Positions 11,252 through 22,805 of a DNA stretch of 64,000 nucleotides are shown in pieces. A program made the position numbers and the translations under genes. How positions within the stretch are numbered: position 1 is the stretch's first letter; every line of letters starts with the position of its first letter. Under the pieces are notes generated by a model, which saw nothing but the letters and a program-made list of their open reading frames with translations, ran no database searches and was not told the DNA's origin. Source of the DNA: Coniferiporia sulphurascens (Eukaryota > Basidiomycota > Agaricomycetes > Hymenochaetales > Hymenochaetaceae); NCBI GenBank assembly GCA_002794785.1, contig NBBA01000005.1, positions 1,860,001-1,924,000 on the forward strand, in the 5' to 3' direction.

Positions 11252-11969
11252 TCAATCCTGTGTCGCATCCATGCCCGGATCATCTTTGGATTCGACAACC
11301 AAATCAAAGGCATCTGACGGAATTTGACCCTGCACCTGTGTCAGAGCACCCGGCAAGATGTACAAGAAAGGCCCCGATCCTGCTGGAGGTGGTGTTACTT
11401 GGTAGCCCACAGGTAGCGTGCATCTCGGGCAAGAAAAGCGGTACTGTCGTTCATGGCCTCCATCTCTGCCAAGAGTTTAGCGTATCCGCTTGAACCTAGT
11501 GGTTGATTGTATAATCCTGACCTTTCTAAAAGTATAGGCTCTAAAGAGCTGGCGTTGAGTTTAAATACCCGCGCTTTGGCAGATTCTGTGTCTTGTGAGC
11601 GGACGATAATGGCATTGTCTGTCCTTCTTCGTGGTAACGACGTGAGTAGCTTGTCTATGACGAGCTTAATTGACAAAATTTAAGACAATCATCAGAACGT
11701 CAGTGAGACTTGGCGTGAGTGATCTCGAAAAGTATCACGTACAACGAATTCGCCACAAATACAGTCTAGTTACGAGCGGTTTAGTACACCCAAAAGCGAA
11801 ACACGAGGGTGCGGTGCTCACAATAAACACGCAGAGCAGCTGTAGAGGACTTCGTTGGTCGCGCTATAGTCGACCAGGTACATCATGAGCTTCTGTATGT
11901 CCCATCAATTGGATAGAGCCAACCTTCTGTCGAGGTCGAAACTGCAGACCTGGAAACGATTTTTGGCAT
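11252..11969 (-). CDS. STEEP1/UPF0428-type zinc-ribbon-like protein
   Basis: The start at 11969 gives MPKIVSRSAVSTSTE, the conserved beginning of the UPF0428 (CXorf56/STEEP1) family. Downstream are the hallmark pieces CICGEF, then LVIDKLLTSLPRRRTDNAII, then ERQYRFSCPRCTLPVGYQ and LYILPGALTQVQGQIP. The Cys pairs CIC and CPRC are the likely metal ligands. The last two exons (11664-11496, 11457-11252) are joined by a 38-bp intron. The small exon between the start exon and CICGEF (about 11885-11690) is uncertain. Human STEEP1 helps STING leave the ER; the role of fungal members is unknown to me. It is divergent from DPH6, 164 bp away, and a CACGTG box sits near 12055. Confidence 0.7.
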
Positions 11970-12133
11970 GATCGCGCTATTGCCACTGCAGTAACTCGGG
12001 TTGGTACTACCGTGGCGGCGTGGAGATGGCTAGTAGTAAATAGTATTCTGGACCACGTGGCATGAGAGCACGCGTCAATAAGTATCAATATGGAAACAAT
12101 AATAATAACTATGCATTTAAGCTCTACTACATC

Positions 12134-14816
12134 ATGAAATACGTCGCCCTTTTGAGTGGCGGAAAGGACAGCTGCTTCAATCTTGTACATTGTTCGAGAA
12201 ATGGACATGAGCTAATAGCTGCAGCATCATTGGGACCAGGTCAGGGCAAAGGTACGCATGCTGTCTGAATCCCTTCCTCGGAATTTCGTTGTTTGACAAC
12301 GGACGGTGCCAGAGGAACTCGACTCGTACCTGTACCAGACTGTTGGCCAGGATGCCATCGACCTTGTCGCGCAAGCCTTGGATGTACCTCTTTACAAGAG
12401 GTCTATATCTGGCTCTGCTGTTGAGCAAGGTTCCGAGTATGGAACAAGGGAAGCAGGAAAGTGGGGCGGGGTAAAAGGCGACGAGACAGAAGATCTGTTC
12501 GAACTGTTATTGGAAGTGAAGGTCAGTCAGCACTCTTTAGGGCGTGCCTATGCAAGTATTGCTGAGGCCGGAAGGCGTAGAGTCGACATCCTGATATAAG
12601 TGGGGTTTCTGTTGGTGCTATATTATCCAACTATCAAAGAGTCCGGGTTGAGCACGTGTGAGCGGGACATAAGGTAACACGCTACACATTTACTGAAACA
12701 GATTGCATTTTCTCTTTTTTGAAGCTGTCTTCGCCTTGCCTTGACTCCGCTATGCTATTTATGGCAGCGTAACCAAGCGGAGCTCCTGTCGGAAATGATT
12801 GATGCAGGCATGCAGGCCATTTTGATAAAAGTTGCGGGCATTGGATTGACTCCGGTACACCTCGGGAAGACACTCGCGGAAATGCAGCCGATTTTAGCGC
12901 ACCTGGTTTGTCCTTGAATCCTAAATATTGCTCCACAATTTCCTGACGCTTTCCAGAACGCTTTATACGGTGCGCATATATGTGGTGAAGGTGGTGAATA
13001 CGAAACTTTGACATTAGATTGTCGTATGTTCAAGCGACGTATATCCCTGTACGTATCATTTTCGCCATCGGAGCCTCCTGTCGAACTCGGACACTATCCT
13101 TAGGAAAGAAGTGGAAACAGTGATTCGTTCGGATAACGGCTTTGCAACAGTTGCGTACCTGAGGGTGAAGAACGCCCTCCTCGAAGCCAAGGAACCATCT
13201 CGCGATGAACGTGTAGCAATCCCTCCACTTTTGACAGCTACTTCTAGTAGTTTAGAGGTATTTTTGGCGAAAACATCCGATGAGCATGTGCAGAAGGAAT
13301 TGGCAGAACAAGTCACTGCTGACCTTATCATCCATGCCCATCATCCATCGTCATCCGTCCGGGCTGGAAAGTGGACGTCAATTTCAAATATACAGAGAGA
13401 ACCAGGTGGCAACATTGGATCCATTGCCGAAGAAGTGGAACATTGTTTTCGGCTCCTTCAGGGTATGAGATCGTTTCATAGCCGAGTGTTGGCTCTGAGT
13501 TAGCAATTTAGTTCATCTTGAGCAGCATTTGCTCTCCTTGTCTCATTTGACATTTGTCAATATTTACTTATCCGACATGTCTACTTTCCCCGAGGTCAAT
13601 CAGGCATACAAAGGTTTCTTCGGCACGAGTCCCCCTGCCCGTGCCTGCATCGCCGTAGACCTACCGGCAGGCGTGAACGTCCGCCTTGACTGTTTGGCAT
13701 TTGCGGAAAATTTACCAGGGGAACGGAAAGCATTACACGTCCAAAGTCTCAGCTATTGGGCACCAGCCAATATTGGACCGTATTCACAAGCTGTACTCGT
13801 ACGTCGATGCCGTCGCTTTAACTTCCCAAAATTGATCAGGGAACATATGTGATTACAGGTCGATAACAGGATGTTTGTTTCAGGTCAGATAGGCTTGCAA
13901 CCGAGCTCGCTCGCCCTTCCGGAACCTCGAAATTTCCCCCTTGAGACAGCACTTTCTTTTCAGCATATACACAAGATAATTGGAGCACTGCAAGAAACAC
14001 ACGGCGCAAGCTGGCAACCTGCGATACAATGCTTGATTTGTTGGCTTACGCATTTTCCAAAGGTTTCGATTTTACAGCAGATTGACAAGGCTGATCAATC
14101 GGTAGGTCACATCTCCATACTACCAGGAATGGTGTATCCCTAAATGTAGCTAGTACGCGTCGGTACCGACTCTCCTCATTGGCGCCAAATCACTGCCGAA
14201 AGGCGCTCAGGTCGAAACTCAGGTCATCGTACACACTGGCCAGTACATTACGATCGATGACGAGGAGACAGAGGTCCGACAGTGCAAGCCGATCTTCAAT
14301 CAAGGTAACGTTTCTCAAAGTCCTCATCCTTTCTGCGATTGACAGAAATACCATTAGGGAACATGTCAACGACTGAGTGCGGTGTACACTGGGAGGTGTC
14401 ATATTTTACGGAAGTTTCTGCATTCTGTGCCATCCTTGCTGTGAAGGGTGAGTGGTTTGTTGTCAGTTGGCCTGGCTTTGGACTCTGATGTTTGACCAAG
14501 GCAATCCCCGAGAAATCATGAACCAGCTCAAAAATGAAATCAAAGCACCTGATATCTGGAGATATACATATTCTGTTAGACTATTCCATATGGATGTATT
14601 CAACGAAAACGGTGCGTCGGTGCCCTCAATCATTGCAGCGAACATTTCCTAAGGATTTTTTTTCTGCTTATAGAGAGCCATTTCTTGATCAGCCATTTCT
14701 CTGAGGGTACCTACCCAGCCGTAACGACAGTTCCCACAAGCTTCATTGCGACAAGGGAAGCTGATGACTGGGAGTTTGCTTTGTGTCTTATTGGCTCGTC
14801 CCCTTCGGACACCTAA
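12134..14816 (+). CDS. DPH6: Diphthine-ammonia ligase with RidA-like C-terminal domains
   Basis: Twelve exons separated by introns of 49-67 bp give 686 residues. The N-terminal ATP-pyrophosphatase has the PP-loop SGGKDS near residue 9 and the blocks ELDSYLYQTVGQDAI, GDETEDLF, ILSNYQRVRVEHV and GEGGEYETLTLDC. It completes diphthamide on elongation factor 2 by amidating diphthine in the cytosol. Two YjgF/RidA-like domains follow (about residues 310-420 and 430-600), as in yeast Dph6. The final exon (14674-14816) restores YPAVTTVPTSFIA; the frame alone would have stopped earlier at 14652. Exon 8, between the two RidA domains, is the most diverged part. The gene converges with the transporter gene, 119 bp between stops. 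Confidence 0.92.
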
Positions 14817-14935
14817 GAATCACGCCGATTTATGAAGGAAATAATGAGTTTCTGAACCAGTGTTGTGTGAATAGGTACAGTAAACGTGCCAAGCCCTTAA
14901 AATTACAAGTCCCACAAGTTTAAAGAAAAAGGCGA

Positions 14936-17486
14936 TCACGGCGAGGTTTGCTCTCGCAGGAGTTTCATCTCACCAAGCCGTCGACGCATGTCCTTCTCGG
15001 TCTTCGTCGGGGGGACCATTCTTGCGACGAAGGCTCCCACCTTTGCAAAAAGAACACATTAACAACGACAATTAAAACACAGCGAGAGCAAGACAACAAA
15101 CCAATGTGCAAAGACCTCCAAAGCGCAAAACCCAGCCCACACCGCTTTTGCCAAGATAAGTATTATGATCATTCGGGTCGTCCGTGCTATCAACGGCCCT
15201 AAAGATCGCGCTCGCAACAACGGCGACCTGCACTCAGATTAGCATGCTGCATATTCATGTGATTCGTGTACGCACAATGAATTGCGGCATTACGATAGCA
15301 AGGTTATGAATGCCGAGTACCGTTCCACCTGCAACGGGCTGCGCATCAGCGAGTTCGCCTTCCTCCCCGATACGATTTAAGGAGCGGCGGCGGACAAGAG
15401 GCTGGCGCTCGCCGGTCTGTCGCCAGCGGTGCTGTGTTGGCGAGGAGGCGTTACGGAAATGGTTTCGCATATGGGAGCCTATAGCTGAGATGGAGACAGT
15501 AGGAGCCTTGACGGTCTCATCCATTTCTTTCAAGAACTGCAGAGCAATGGGAGTCAAGCTTACAGATACGAATCGGTAGTAGTCAGTAAACCTGCCTCCA
15601 TAATAATGGCAAATGGAACCCAGCATGCCACCGCCCAGCATACACCGACCAGACTGACTATAACGATTGCCTGGACGACCGTGGAGACAAAAAACGTCAG
15701 GAACGTAAGCACCGTAAATAGGAGCATGGCAGCGGTCCATATGTTGCGCAACATGAAGGGCATGCGCGGTAACTTGAGAGGTTTGCCCTTTCTTGCAGCG
15801 TCCGCGCGCCATTCGCGTACCGTGTCCTGAAGACGCGTCAACTCGGCATCCTCCTCTTCATCACCATCATGTGCAAGAAGTCTTTGATCGCGTCTCGCCA
15901 GGCTAGGCAGAAGGGTTCCGGCGATGACGGCCACTGCGGATGAAGTAGAATAAGAGATAAGTACGGTGGCATTTAAGCACAGTAGTCACCAATGCTGAAC
16001 CAGAGGAGTCCAAGATAACCCATTCGCGTCGCAGTCTCACTATCAGGCTCTTTTCCAGTTTCCTTCGCCATTACCTGACCGACGTACGTCGTCCTACAGT
16101 GAAGGCAACCTTAATCATGACGTCTCATGCTAGGTGTTCAACTCACGCATAGAACAAAAATGGAAACCATCCCATAAACGCGAAAAACTGGACGTAACAG
16201 ACTCGGCGGATGGGTTTTGGCAGGTTGACCATCGCGTTCCAGATGTTCTTTAAGGCATCAACAAATTTGCTGTAATTGAAAAGAACCAGATTCATAGGCT
16301 CCTTGGGTTTAAGAGAAAAAAAGAGTCCTACCTTTGCTTTTTCTCTCTGATGTCAGGTTGCCTTTCCTTTTCGTCTTGAGAAATGCAAGTTATAGAGACA
16401 GTCACAACCAAGATGATCACCGCCAAGACGCAAAACTTCCTGAACTGTGACCCTCCCAGGAGCCGCAATATCGGCAATTGGGCAAGAGGCAGGAACCCTG
16501 GACAACATAATTAGAGCGTCCTATTAACGGAGGGAGTATGTTATAAGCTCACCAAATCCATAACCAATAATATTTCCTGCATGAGTCATTCGCCCGTGCC
16601 ATGCATTCCCAGAATTCAGTTGAGACGGCGGTGTGACATCGAGCAGTAAATTTCGTAAGGATGCTTGCAAGGCGTTGAGAGAAAAGTCAAGGAAATAAAA
16701 AGCTACTACCGCAAATCCAATAGCGGTGTTCGCCACCTGTGTCGTGGAAACATTAGACATTCGTCCTTTATAAAGGCAGCTTATCATACCTGTTCATGTC
16801 TTTTCGGATCCCAGGAACCTGCACCACCTCCCAGAACATCTACAAAAAGGGCTGCAATCTCCTTGCAATATGCCAACACGAAGGTAGACAAGCAGAGGAC
16901 CGCTGTGGAAGTAGAGACCCAATAGCGACGGCGATAGCGCGACTTCGACGAGTCCGAGATAGCGCCTACAGACAATTACGGAATAACGACAAAGTATTGC
17001 GCCGGCGTAAGGAAGAGCATACCGATTAGAGGCTGGGCGACGAGACCGCTTATAGGCCCTGCGAGCCAAACGAGGCTCGTCAGCTGTTCTGAGAGTCCAA
17101 GTGATAGCAGGAAAGGCGTCCCATATCTATATAAATCGAATTTACGAGCAGCTGAGCAAATGGACGTAATAAATCCTGGCGGACACGCACCCCAGTTCGA
17201 CGGTCCAAGCGACTTGTGCGCCTGCCATGGACACACTGAGCTTAAACAGTTGGAAGGCCGTAAGGCGTGCCCGCCCGATCTCCAGATTCTCAGTACTTCC
17301 GCCAGTGTTTTTCGCATCAACTCTTTGTGGGCTCTTCCCCACTGAACCTAAGGGGGACCCGTGGCGACCTGCTAGGTGCAGGTCATCGCCGTCGACGCGG
17401 TCGACCCTGCTTGTGCTGGATGTTGTCGGCCATGCCATCTGGGTCGTCGGGTCGGGGTCAGGAACTGTTGCAGGTGGAGAGCTCAT
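14936..17486 (-). CDS. MFS sucrose/alpha-glucoside-type proton symporter
   Basis: About eleven exons. The ATG at 17486 opens a hydrophilic N-terminus, then AFQLFKLSVSMAGAQVAWTVELGYGTPFLLSLGLS, given here only as its motif parts VAWTVELGYG and LVWLAGPISGLVAQPLIG. These match the plant/fungal sucrose transporter (GPH/SUT) family. Further segments include RNLLLDVTPPSQLN and NAWHGRMTHAGNIIGYGFG, a central loop, and the terminal RFGGLCTLVGAFVARM region ending at 14936. Twelve membrane helices are expected. Fission yeast Sut1 of this family imports maltose and sucrose; the substrate here cannot be told. One junction near 15600 could be read as GT-AG or GC-AG; I prefer GT-AG. Confidence 0.85.
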
Positions 17487-17847
17487 GACGGCCAGCTGAA
17501 TGCGAGCGTCGACCGGATGAGGAACCGTAGGGCCAATAAACCAGCACGGAAGCCGATCAAGACTCAGCATCCGCTACTTATACAAAGTCCGGCACGTGCA
17601 TCACAAGCTCGTACGTACTCCTCTGCATTCGTGCGTGTCAGACAATAAGTAAAAGGTAGGCAGATAACAGTAGGTACATGCACAGGTCTAGCGACAAGGA
17701 AACCCTAAAAACAGCAGTCGATGCAAGTAATAAAGTAAAGCAACAGCAGCAGACAATGTAATACAAATGCACCAAAGTACATATATGCAGTATAAGTGAC
17801 CAAAATGCAACAAATAAATTCACCTGTACACGTCGTCCTCTATATCA
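17487..17847. other. Intergenic region between the transporter and the Avo2-like gene
   Basis: Upstream flank of the minus-strand transporter and downstream flank of the Avo2-like gene. It is AT-rich toward 17.7-17.8 kb; nothing else recognised. Confidence 0.35.
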
Positions 17848-19929
17848 CTAACTCCGCAGCTCCGACGTAGAAATCCCGCGGCGGTGCTCTCGTTGGTTCT
17901 TCTGGTTGTCAACACCCGGCGTCGGCTTCGAAAGCAACGCGAAAGCCGCGCGACGTGCACTCGACTTCATGGATGAAGGATGGGGAGTAGGCTCTGGATT
18001 CCGGATGTCTGCAGGGGGCTCTGGGAAGACTGCATAATCGCTCGGCGGTCCCGTGTAGTTACCAGCATCATTTGGTGGTCGAGTAGGGACAGTACCTGCC
18101 CGACGCGCAGAATGCCGCCGCTCAATCGTTTGAGCACCTGCTAGAGGACTGCCAATCGCCGGGAAAGTTGCCTCAAGCGGGGAAAGCTGATTTGGCCTTG
18201 AAGTAGTGGGTGTAGTACCCGAACGATTTCGTGGAGTCTGCAAATCAATCGACGCCATACCAAGAGGCATATAAGGTGGACTACTCCTTAGTTGGGCAGC
18301 TGAGACAGAAGGACGTAAGCGACGTTTAGCAAGGGACAAAGCCTGTGTGCTACTAGTCGTCGTAGTAAGAGGGAGGTGGGAAGTACTTCCATTTATGGTC
18401 GGCAAAGTCGAAATTCCGTTCGTGGTGGACTTTGAATCCGAGGTTTGAGTACCAGCACTTCCGCTTCTATTCCGTTTTTTGTATTCCGCAATGGCGTCTG
18501 CGTCGCGCTCGCGCACGCGCGAAGCAAACGGAGTCAAAACGGAGGCAACATTCGCTGGGTGCAGATTGATGGACGAGATGGATCCAGATTGGACTGAGGG
18601 CATAGGTGACACAGCAGAGAATGAGTGCGAGTGGCTTAGGGAGGGTGACGGATACAATGGAGGAAATTTCGATCCGGAAGCAGAAAAACTCGGTTGCGAA
18701 GAAGAAGACGAAAACGAAGAGCCTGTCCGTGGCTGCACGGGCGACAAGCCAGTGTCACCACTGTCAGACGTTGCTGTTGTTCTGCTACCACCAGAAGCGC
18801 TACGAATCCGCGTCTCCCCATTCTGCCCATCTTCGAAAAATATAAACCATACAATAATCAATCCAACACTACTAAACTTACCTTTCTGGCTACGCTGCTG
18901 TTGTCTGGCAATCTTCTTGTTCTCGAACTGCAACCTAGCTGTTTCTTGCAGCGTAGACATCGTGTTGTGACTTTAAAAAAAGAATATTCAGCATGACAGC
19001 GAACCCGCTGGAAGGTTATTGTGACACACGAGTATGCATAGTCTGATGCAGTGAAGCCCTCATGATTGCGAGCGGTATATTGACAGCCCTTTTCAATCAG
19101 TAATTGTACGACCTTCAAGGAAATAGATCGAGTTTCAGGCCACGGACATGCTTGAGCAATGGAATAGCCTACTGGTATATGACCCCAAGCACTGGCACTA
19201 GCGAAGTCTTGTCAGCCTGAGAACAAGTATATATAATGAAAAAATGAGAGCTTACTAGTGCAGCGGTGTGTTTCCAAGGTTGTCCGGTAAGTCGTAATCG
19301 GCGCCCAAGTCACAAAGCATCTTCGTACAACCAGGTTTAGTAAGGAAAGGAAATAAAACAATAAGACACACTCGGGCAAGGTCTTCGTTTCCTTTCAAAG
19401 CCGCTGCGTGCAATGCCGTCTTGCCTTGTACGTTCGACCACTCAAGGATGAACGGATAGCGCTCGTAATACATGCGGGCCATTCGAAGGGCCGCGCCCAT
19501 GAGATCGCGATGTCCATCCGTCAGATCATAAGGGTTATACGCTCCTCGCCTGATCTCGGACAGAAGAATGAGGATTGTATTGTTGTCCGCATCCTAAGAG
19601 GAAAACCAAAAGTACTCCTTAAGTGTTCTATAGGCCGTGTTGTGGCATGGACGAGACGGACCTTACTGAGCTCGTCGTCGTCGTGTCCAGCATACAACAG
19701 AAATTCAAACGTCTCCTCGTGACCAAGTACCGCTGCCCATGCGAGTGACGTGTAGCGCCGCGTACCGGGGTCGGGGTTTCGTATGTCTGTACGATGTATT
19801 AAACGTTTGACGAGGAACAAGTTGTTCTCTGTGCATAGGGGTAAGCCGACGCTGATTGTTGCAAAACACGCATTCCCACTCGCCTTTAACTGCGCGGCGC
19901 AATCTTGCCGAAGCATCCTTTTCTGCCAT
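17848..19929 (-). CDS. AVO2: Avo2-like ankyrin-repeat protein, putative TORC2 subunit
   Basis: Seven exons (19929-19884, 19828-19662, 19593-19372, 19320-19256, 19197-19030, 18970-18882, 18830-17848) give 579 residues. At least four ankyrin repeats fill residues 15-230 (NLFLVKRLIHRTD, YTSLAWAAVLGHEETFEFLL, GKTALHAAALKGNEDLARM, GNTPLHYASAWGHIPV). A short helix (LQETARLQFENKKIARQQQ) and a long Ser/Pro/Thr-rich, probably phosphorylated, tail follow. The repeat order and the LFLVKRL opening resemble Avo2, a peripheral subunit of TOR complex 2 at the plasma membrane. Other ankyrin proteins cannot be excluded. The first intron is GC-AG with donor GCGAGT. It is divergent from FRS1 (211 bp). Confidence 0.65.
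19829..19883 (-). other. GC-AG intron, donor GCGAGT
   Basis: This 55-bp intron joins the start exon (MAEKDASARLRRAVK) to ENNLFLVKRL. The only phase-compatible GT donor would leave a 22-bp intron, so the GC donor is favoured. Confidence 0.7.
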
Positions 19930-20140
19930 GATGTCGAATAGGAGTGTAGGGCAACGGCCCTGACGAAGTCGCAGTGGACGCCGTGGACCGCGGACGCTGT
20001 GCAGGCTACAAACGGCAATCGCGACGAGCCACCGACGCTGCTTATGACTAAGCGTAGTCACGTGGTTGATTACGTTCCGGTAGAAACGACACCGCCTTCG
20101 GTGACTCGGTCAACACCAGCTCGCTGCATACACACAGACC

Positions 20141-22472
20141 ATGCCGACCGTCGCAGTCGATAAGGCAGACCTTTGGGACAGACTCGGACGCGAATACAGT
20201 GTGTTCTAACGCGTGATGGAATCTGTGCGCTCCACTTACAGCTTTGTAGCGACCGCAGAATTTGATCAGCTCTGCTTTGACTATGGTCTTGAGCTGGATG
20301 AGGATGTATGTGGAAAATCACCCCATCCTTTCGTACGGTTAATAATGCTATCCTAGACCACAGAAGAGGCCGAGGAAGCTATCAGGAAGGGATTGTCTGC
20401 TGAACGACCGGTGTGTGTACCCAATCTGTAGAAAAGAGCCTTCATCTGACCCGCCAGTTATAAAAGCAATTGAAAATAGAGATACCCGCGAATCGGTGCG
20501 CATCACTTGCGTCTGCTTGGTTTCATTTACTGGGCTCATGAAGGTGTTCAGTTACGACCTTTTGTGCATAGAAGGCATAGCCCGGGCGTTGCGAATATAT
20601 CTCGGGAAAGACCAAGCAACGCCATACAGACTCATTCTACCTCCAGGAGGAGAGTCGCAATTGCTAACAGCCACCATTGCGCCTGAGGTATGCATCCACT
20701 CATTGTTTTTATTTATATTGGCAGTATCAAATGTTTTACAGACCAGCAAAATTAGGCCCTATTTTGCTGGGGCCGTACTGCGGAACATAAAGTTCAACCA
20801 ACGCTCATACGACTCATTCATCGATCTTCAAGACAAGCTGCATCAAAACTTATGCAGACGGCGACAGCTCGTCGCTATCGGTACACACGATCTTGACACG
20901 CTAGTGCCACCTTTCCGATATGAAGCTCATCCTCCGCGCAATATTAAATTTGTTCCGCTCAACAAAAACAAGGAGTACACAGCGGAGGAACTGATGACCG
21001 TATATGAGGTATGTGACTTAATGGTTTTAAAAGAGTGGTAAACCCGAAACTTGGCCCTTGTTGCCTTCCAGTCCGACAAGCACCTTTCGAAATATTTGCA
21101 CATTATTAAAGATTCGCCAGTGTATCCTATCATATACGACCAAAAGGACGAAGTGCTGTCAATGCCGCCTATCATCAACTCTGAGCGCAGCAAAATAACA
21201 TTGAACACGAATAATGTGTTCATCGACGTGACTGCGACGGACCAAACTAAATTAGCAATCGTCGTGAACATCATTGCGACAATGTTCTCGGAGTATTGCG
21301 ATGAGCCCTTCACGTATGTCTCATCGGTTGGCGATTGGTAAAAGCATTTTTGACAAATATTAAATAGCATTGAACCCGTGAAAATCGTATACCCAGACGG
21401 AACGACTAAAATAACGCCCGATATTTCATTAACGCATATGACTGCCCGGGCGTCCTACATCAACGCTTGCACTGGCACGTCCCTACCCGCTCCCGACATT
21501 CGTAGGCTTCTTGAACAGATGTCGTTGTCCGCATCAGTCTCATCGGAAGACCCTGATGTGCTGGAAGTCGATATCCCTTGCACACGCCCCGACATTATGC
21601 ACGAGTGCGACATTATGGAGGATGCGGCGATCGCTTACGGCTTTAACAACTTACCAAGAACATTTCCGGGCACAAACACGGTCGCACAGGCACTGCCTGT
21701 GAGTAAGATCACTGATATAGTGAGGCAGGAATGGGCGCAGTCTGGGTGGGTTGAGGTTCTACCGTTCATCCTGTGCTCGCACGAGGAAAATTTTGCATGG
21801 CTCAACCGCGTCGACGACGGCTCCCACGTCGTCAAGATTGCGAACCCAAAGACGCTCGAGTTTCAAGTGGTGCGCACGTCGCTGTTGCCTGGTTTGTTGA
21901 AGACGGTGCGCGAGAATCGTTCGCATCCGCTCCCGATTAGAATCTTCGACACTTCCGATGTGGTGTTTAAGGATAAGACATTGGAGAGGCAGGCGAAAAA
22001 CGTGCGCCACGCTGCGGCAGTGTGGTGTAACAAGACTGCAGGATTCGAGGTTGTGCATGGACTACTTGATAGGCTGATGCAAATACTCGAGGTACCGAGA
22101 ATAGCCGCGGACTCAAAAGCCGAGCACGGATACTATCTCAAGGAGAAGTCTGGTGTGTAATTGTTCGTATTATGTCTCATAGAGTCGTCTCTCATGGTTG
22201 TTTCAGATCCAACGTTCTTCCCGGGGCGAGCTGCAACGATTTACTACCGCGCTCTCCCCGACGCGCATGAGTCCAAGTCAAGGCTTTTAGAAGCGGCGAA
22301 CGAGTTGAAAGCGGCGTTTACTGGTGCCTCAGATGACAAGGCTATTGGTGTGCTCGGGATCTTGCACCCGTCGGTATTAGAAAACTTTGAAATTGGGTTC
22401 CCGTGTTCAGCACTTGAGTTGGACTTGGAGCCGTTCAAAAAGGAGGTGCAGCCTGTATGGGTTAATCTTTAG
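20141..22472 (+). CDS. FRS1: Cytosolic phenylalanine-tRNA ligase beta subunit
   Basis: Nine exons give 627 residues. Signature blocks are the start [16 protein letters not shown], the B1/B3-type segment [20 protein letters not shown], the B5 domain around [20 protein letters not shown], and the catalytic-like core [18 protein letters not shown], followed by FDTSDVVF and [19 protein letters not shown]. It pairs with the FRS2 product to form the cytosolic enzyme. Early exons are tiny (58, 47, 54 and 29 bp) and none appears as a long ORF. The last frame stops at 22472. Splicing from the GTATGG at 22454 to an acceptor near 22520 would instead give a longer tail ending at 22618; I cannot choose with certainty. 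Confidence 0.93.
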
Positions 22473-22805
22473 GCTCGGAGTTTGTCGATTATCAATTAAG
22501 CGTAAATCTTGTAAAGCAGATGATATTGAAGAGATTGGAGAGGATTCCTGAAGAGGTGCCGTGGCGGTATCAAAGGGAAGTGGATCCGCCCAAAACGGCA
22601 GGTTGGGTACATCCTTAGCAACAAATATACCTTCCTCATCCATCATCCCACTATTGCTTTGCTACCGGAAACTCTTACATTGTCTGTCCTGTCTTGCCTC
22701 GTTTCATCTCATACGCTCTTTCACTGCGAATCGGTTTTGGACTCTACTACAACTAATCAGCCATCACAATAGGCTTTCTCAATCTCTTTCCCCTGTAACA
22801 CATCA
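22473..22805. other. Intergenic region FRS1 to BSD2
   Basis: Tail-to-head spacer. The first 145 bp can be read as an alternative terminal exon of FRS1 (ending 22618). The rest is pyrimidine-rich promoter sequence of the next gene. Confidence 0.35.

Noticed and set aside
11395..11676. Apparent frameshift in the STEEP1-like gene (frame ending LARDARYLWATK)
   Set aside because: Reading the next frame gives ERQYRFSCPRCTLPVGYQ, the real family sequence. A 38-bp intron (11458-11495) explains the change of frame without any mutation.
15510..15600. Additional GC-AG intron in the sugar transporter gene
   Set aside because: A GT-AG alternative (about 65 bp) gives an equally good in-frame join, so a GC donor is not required.
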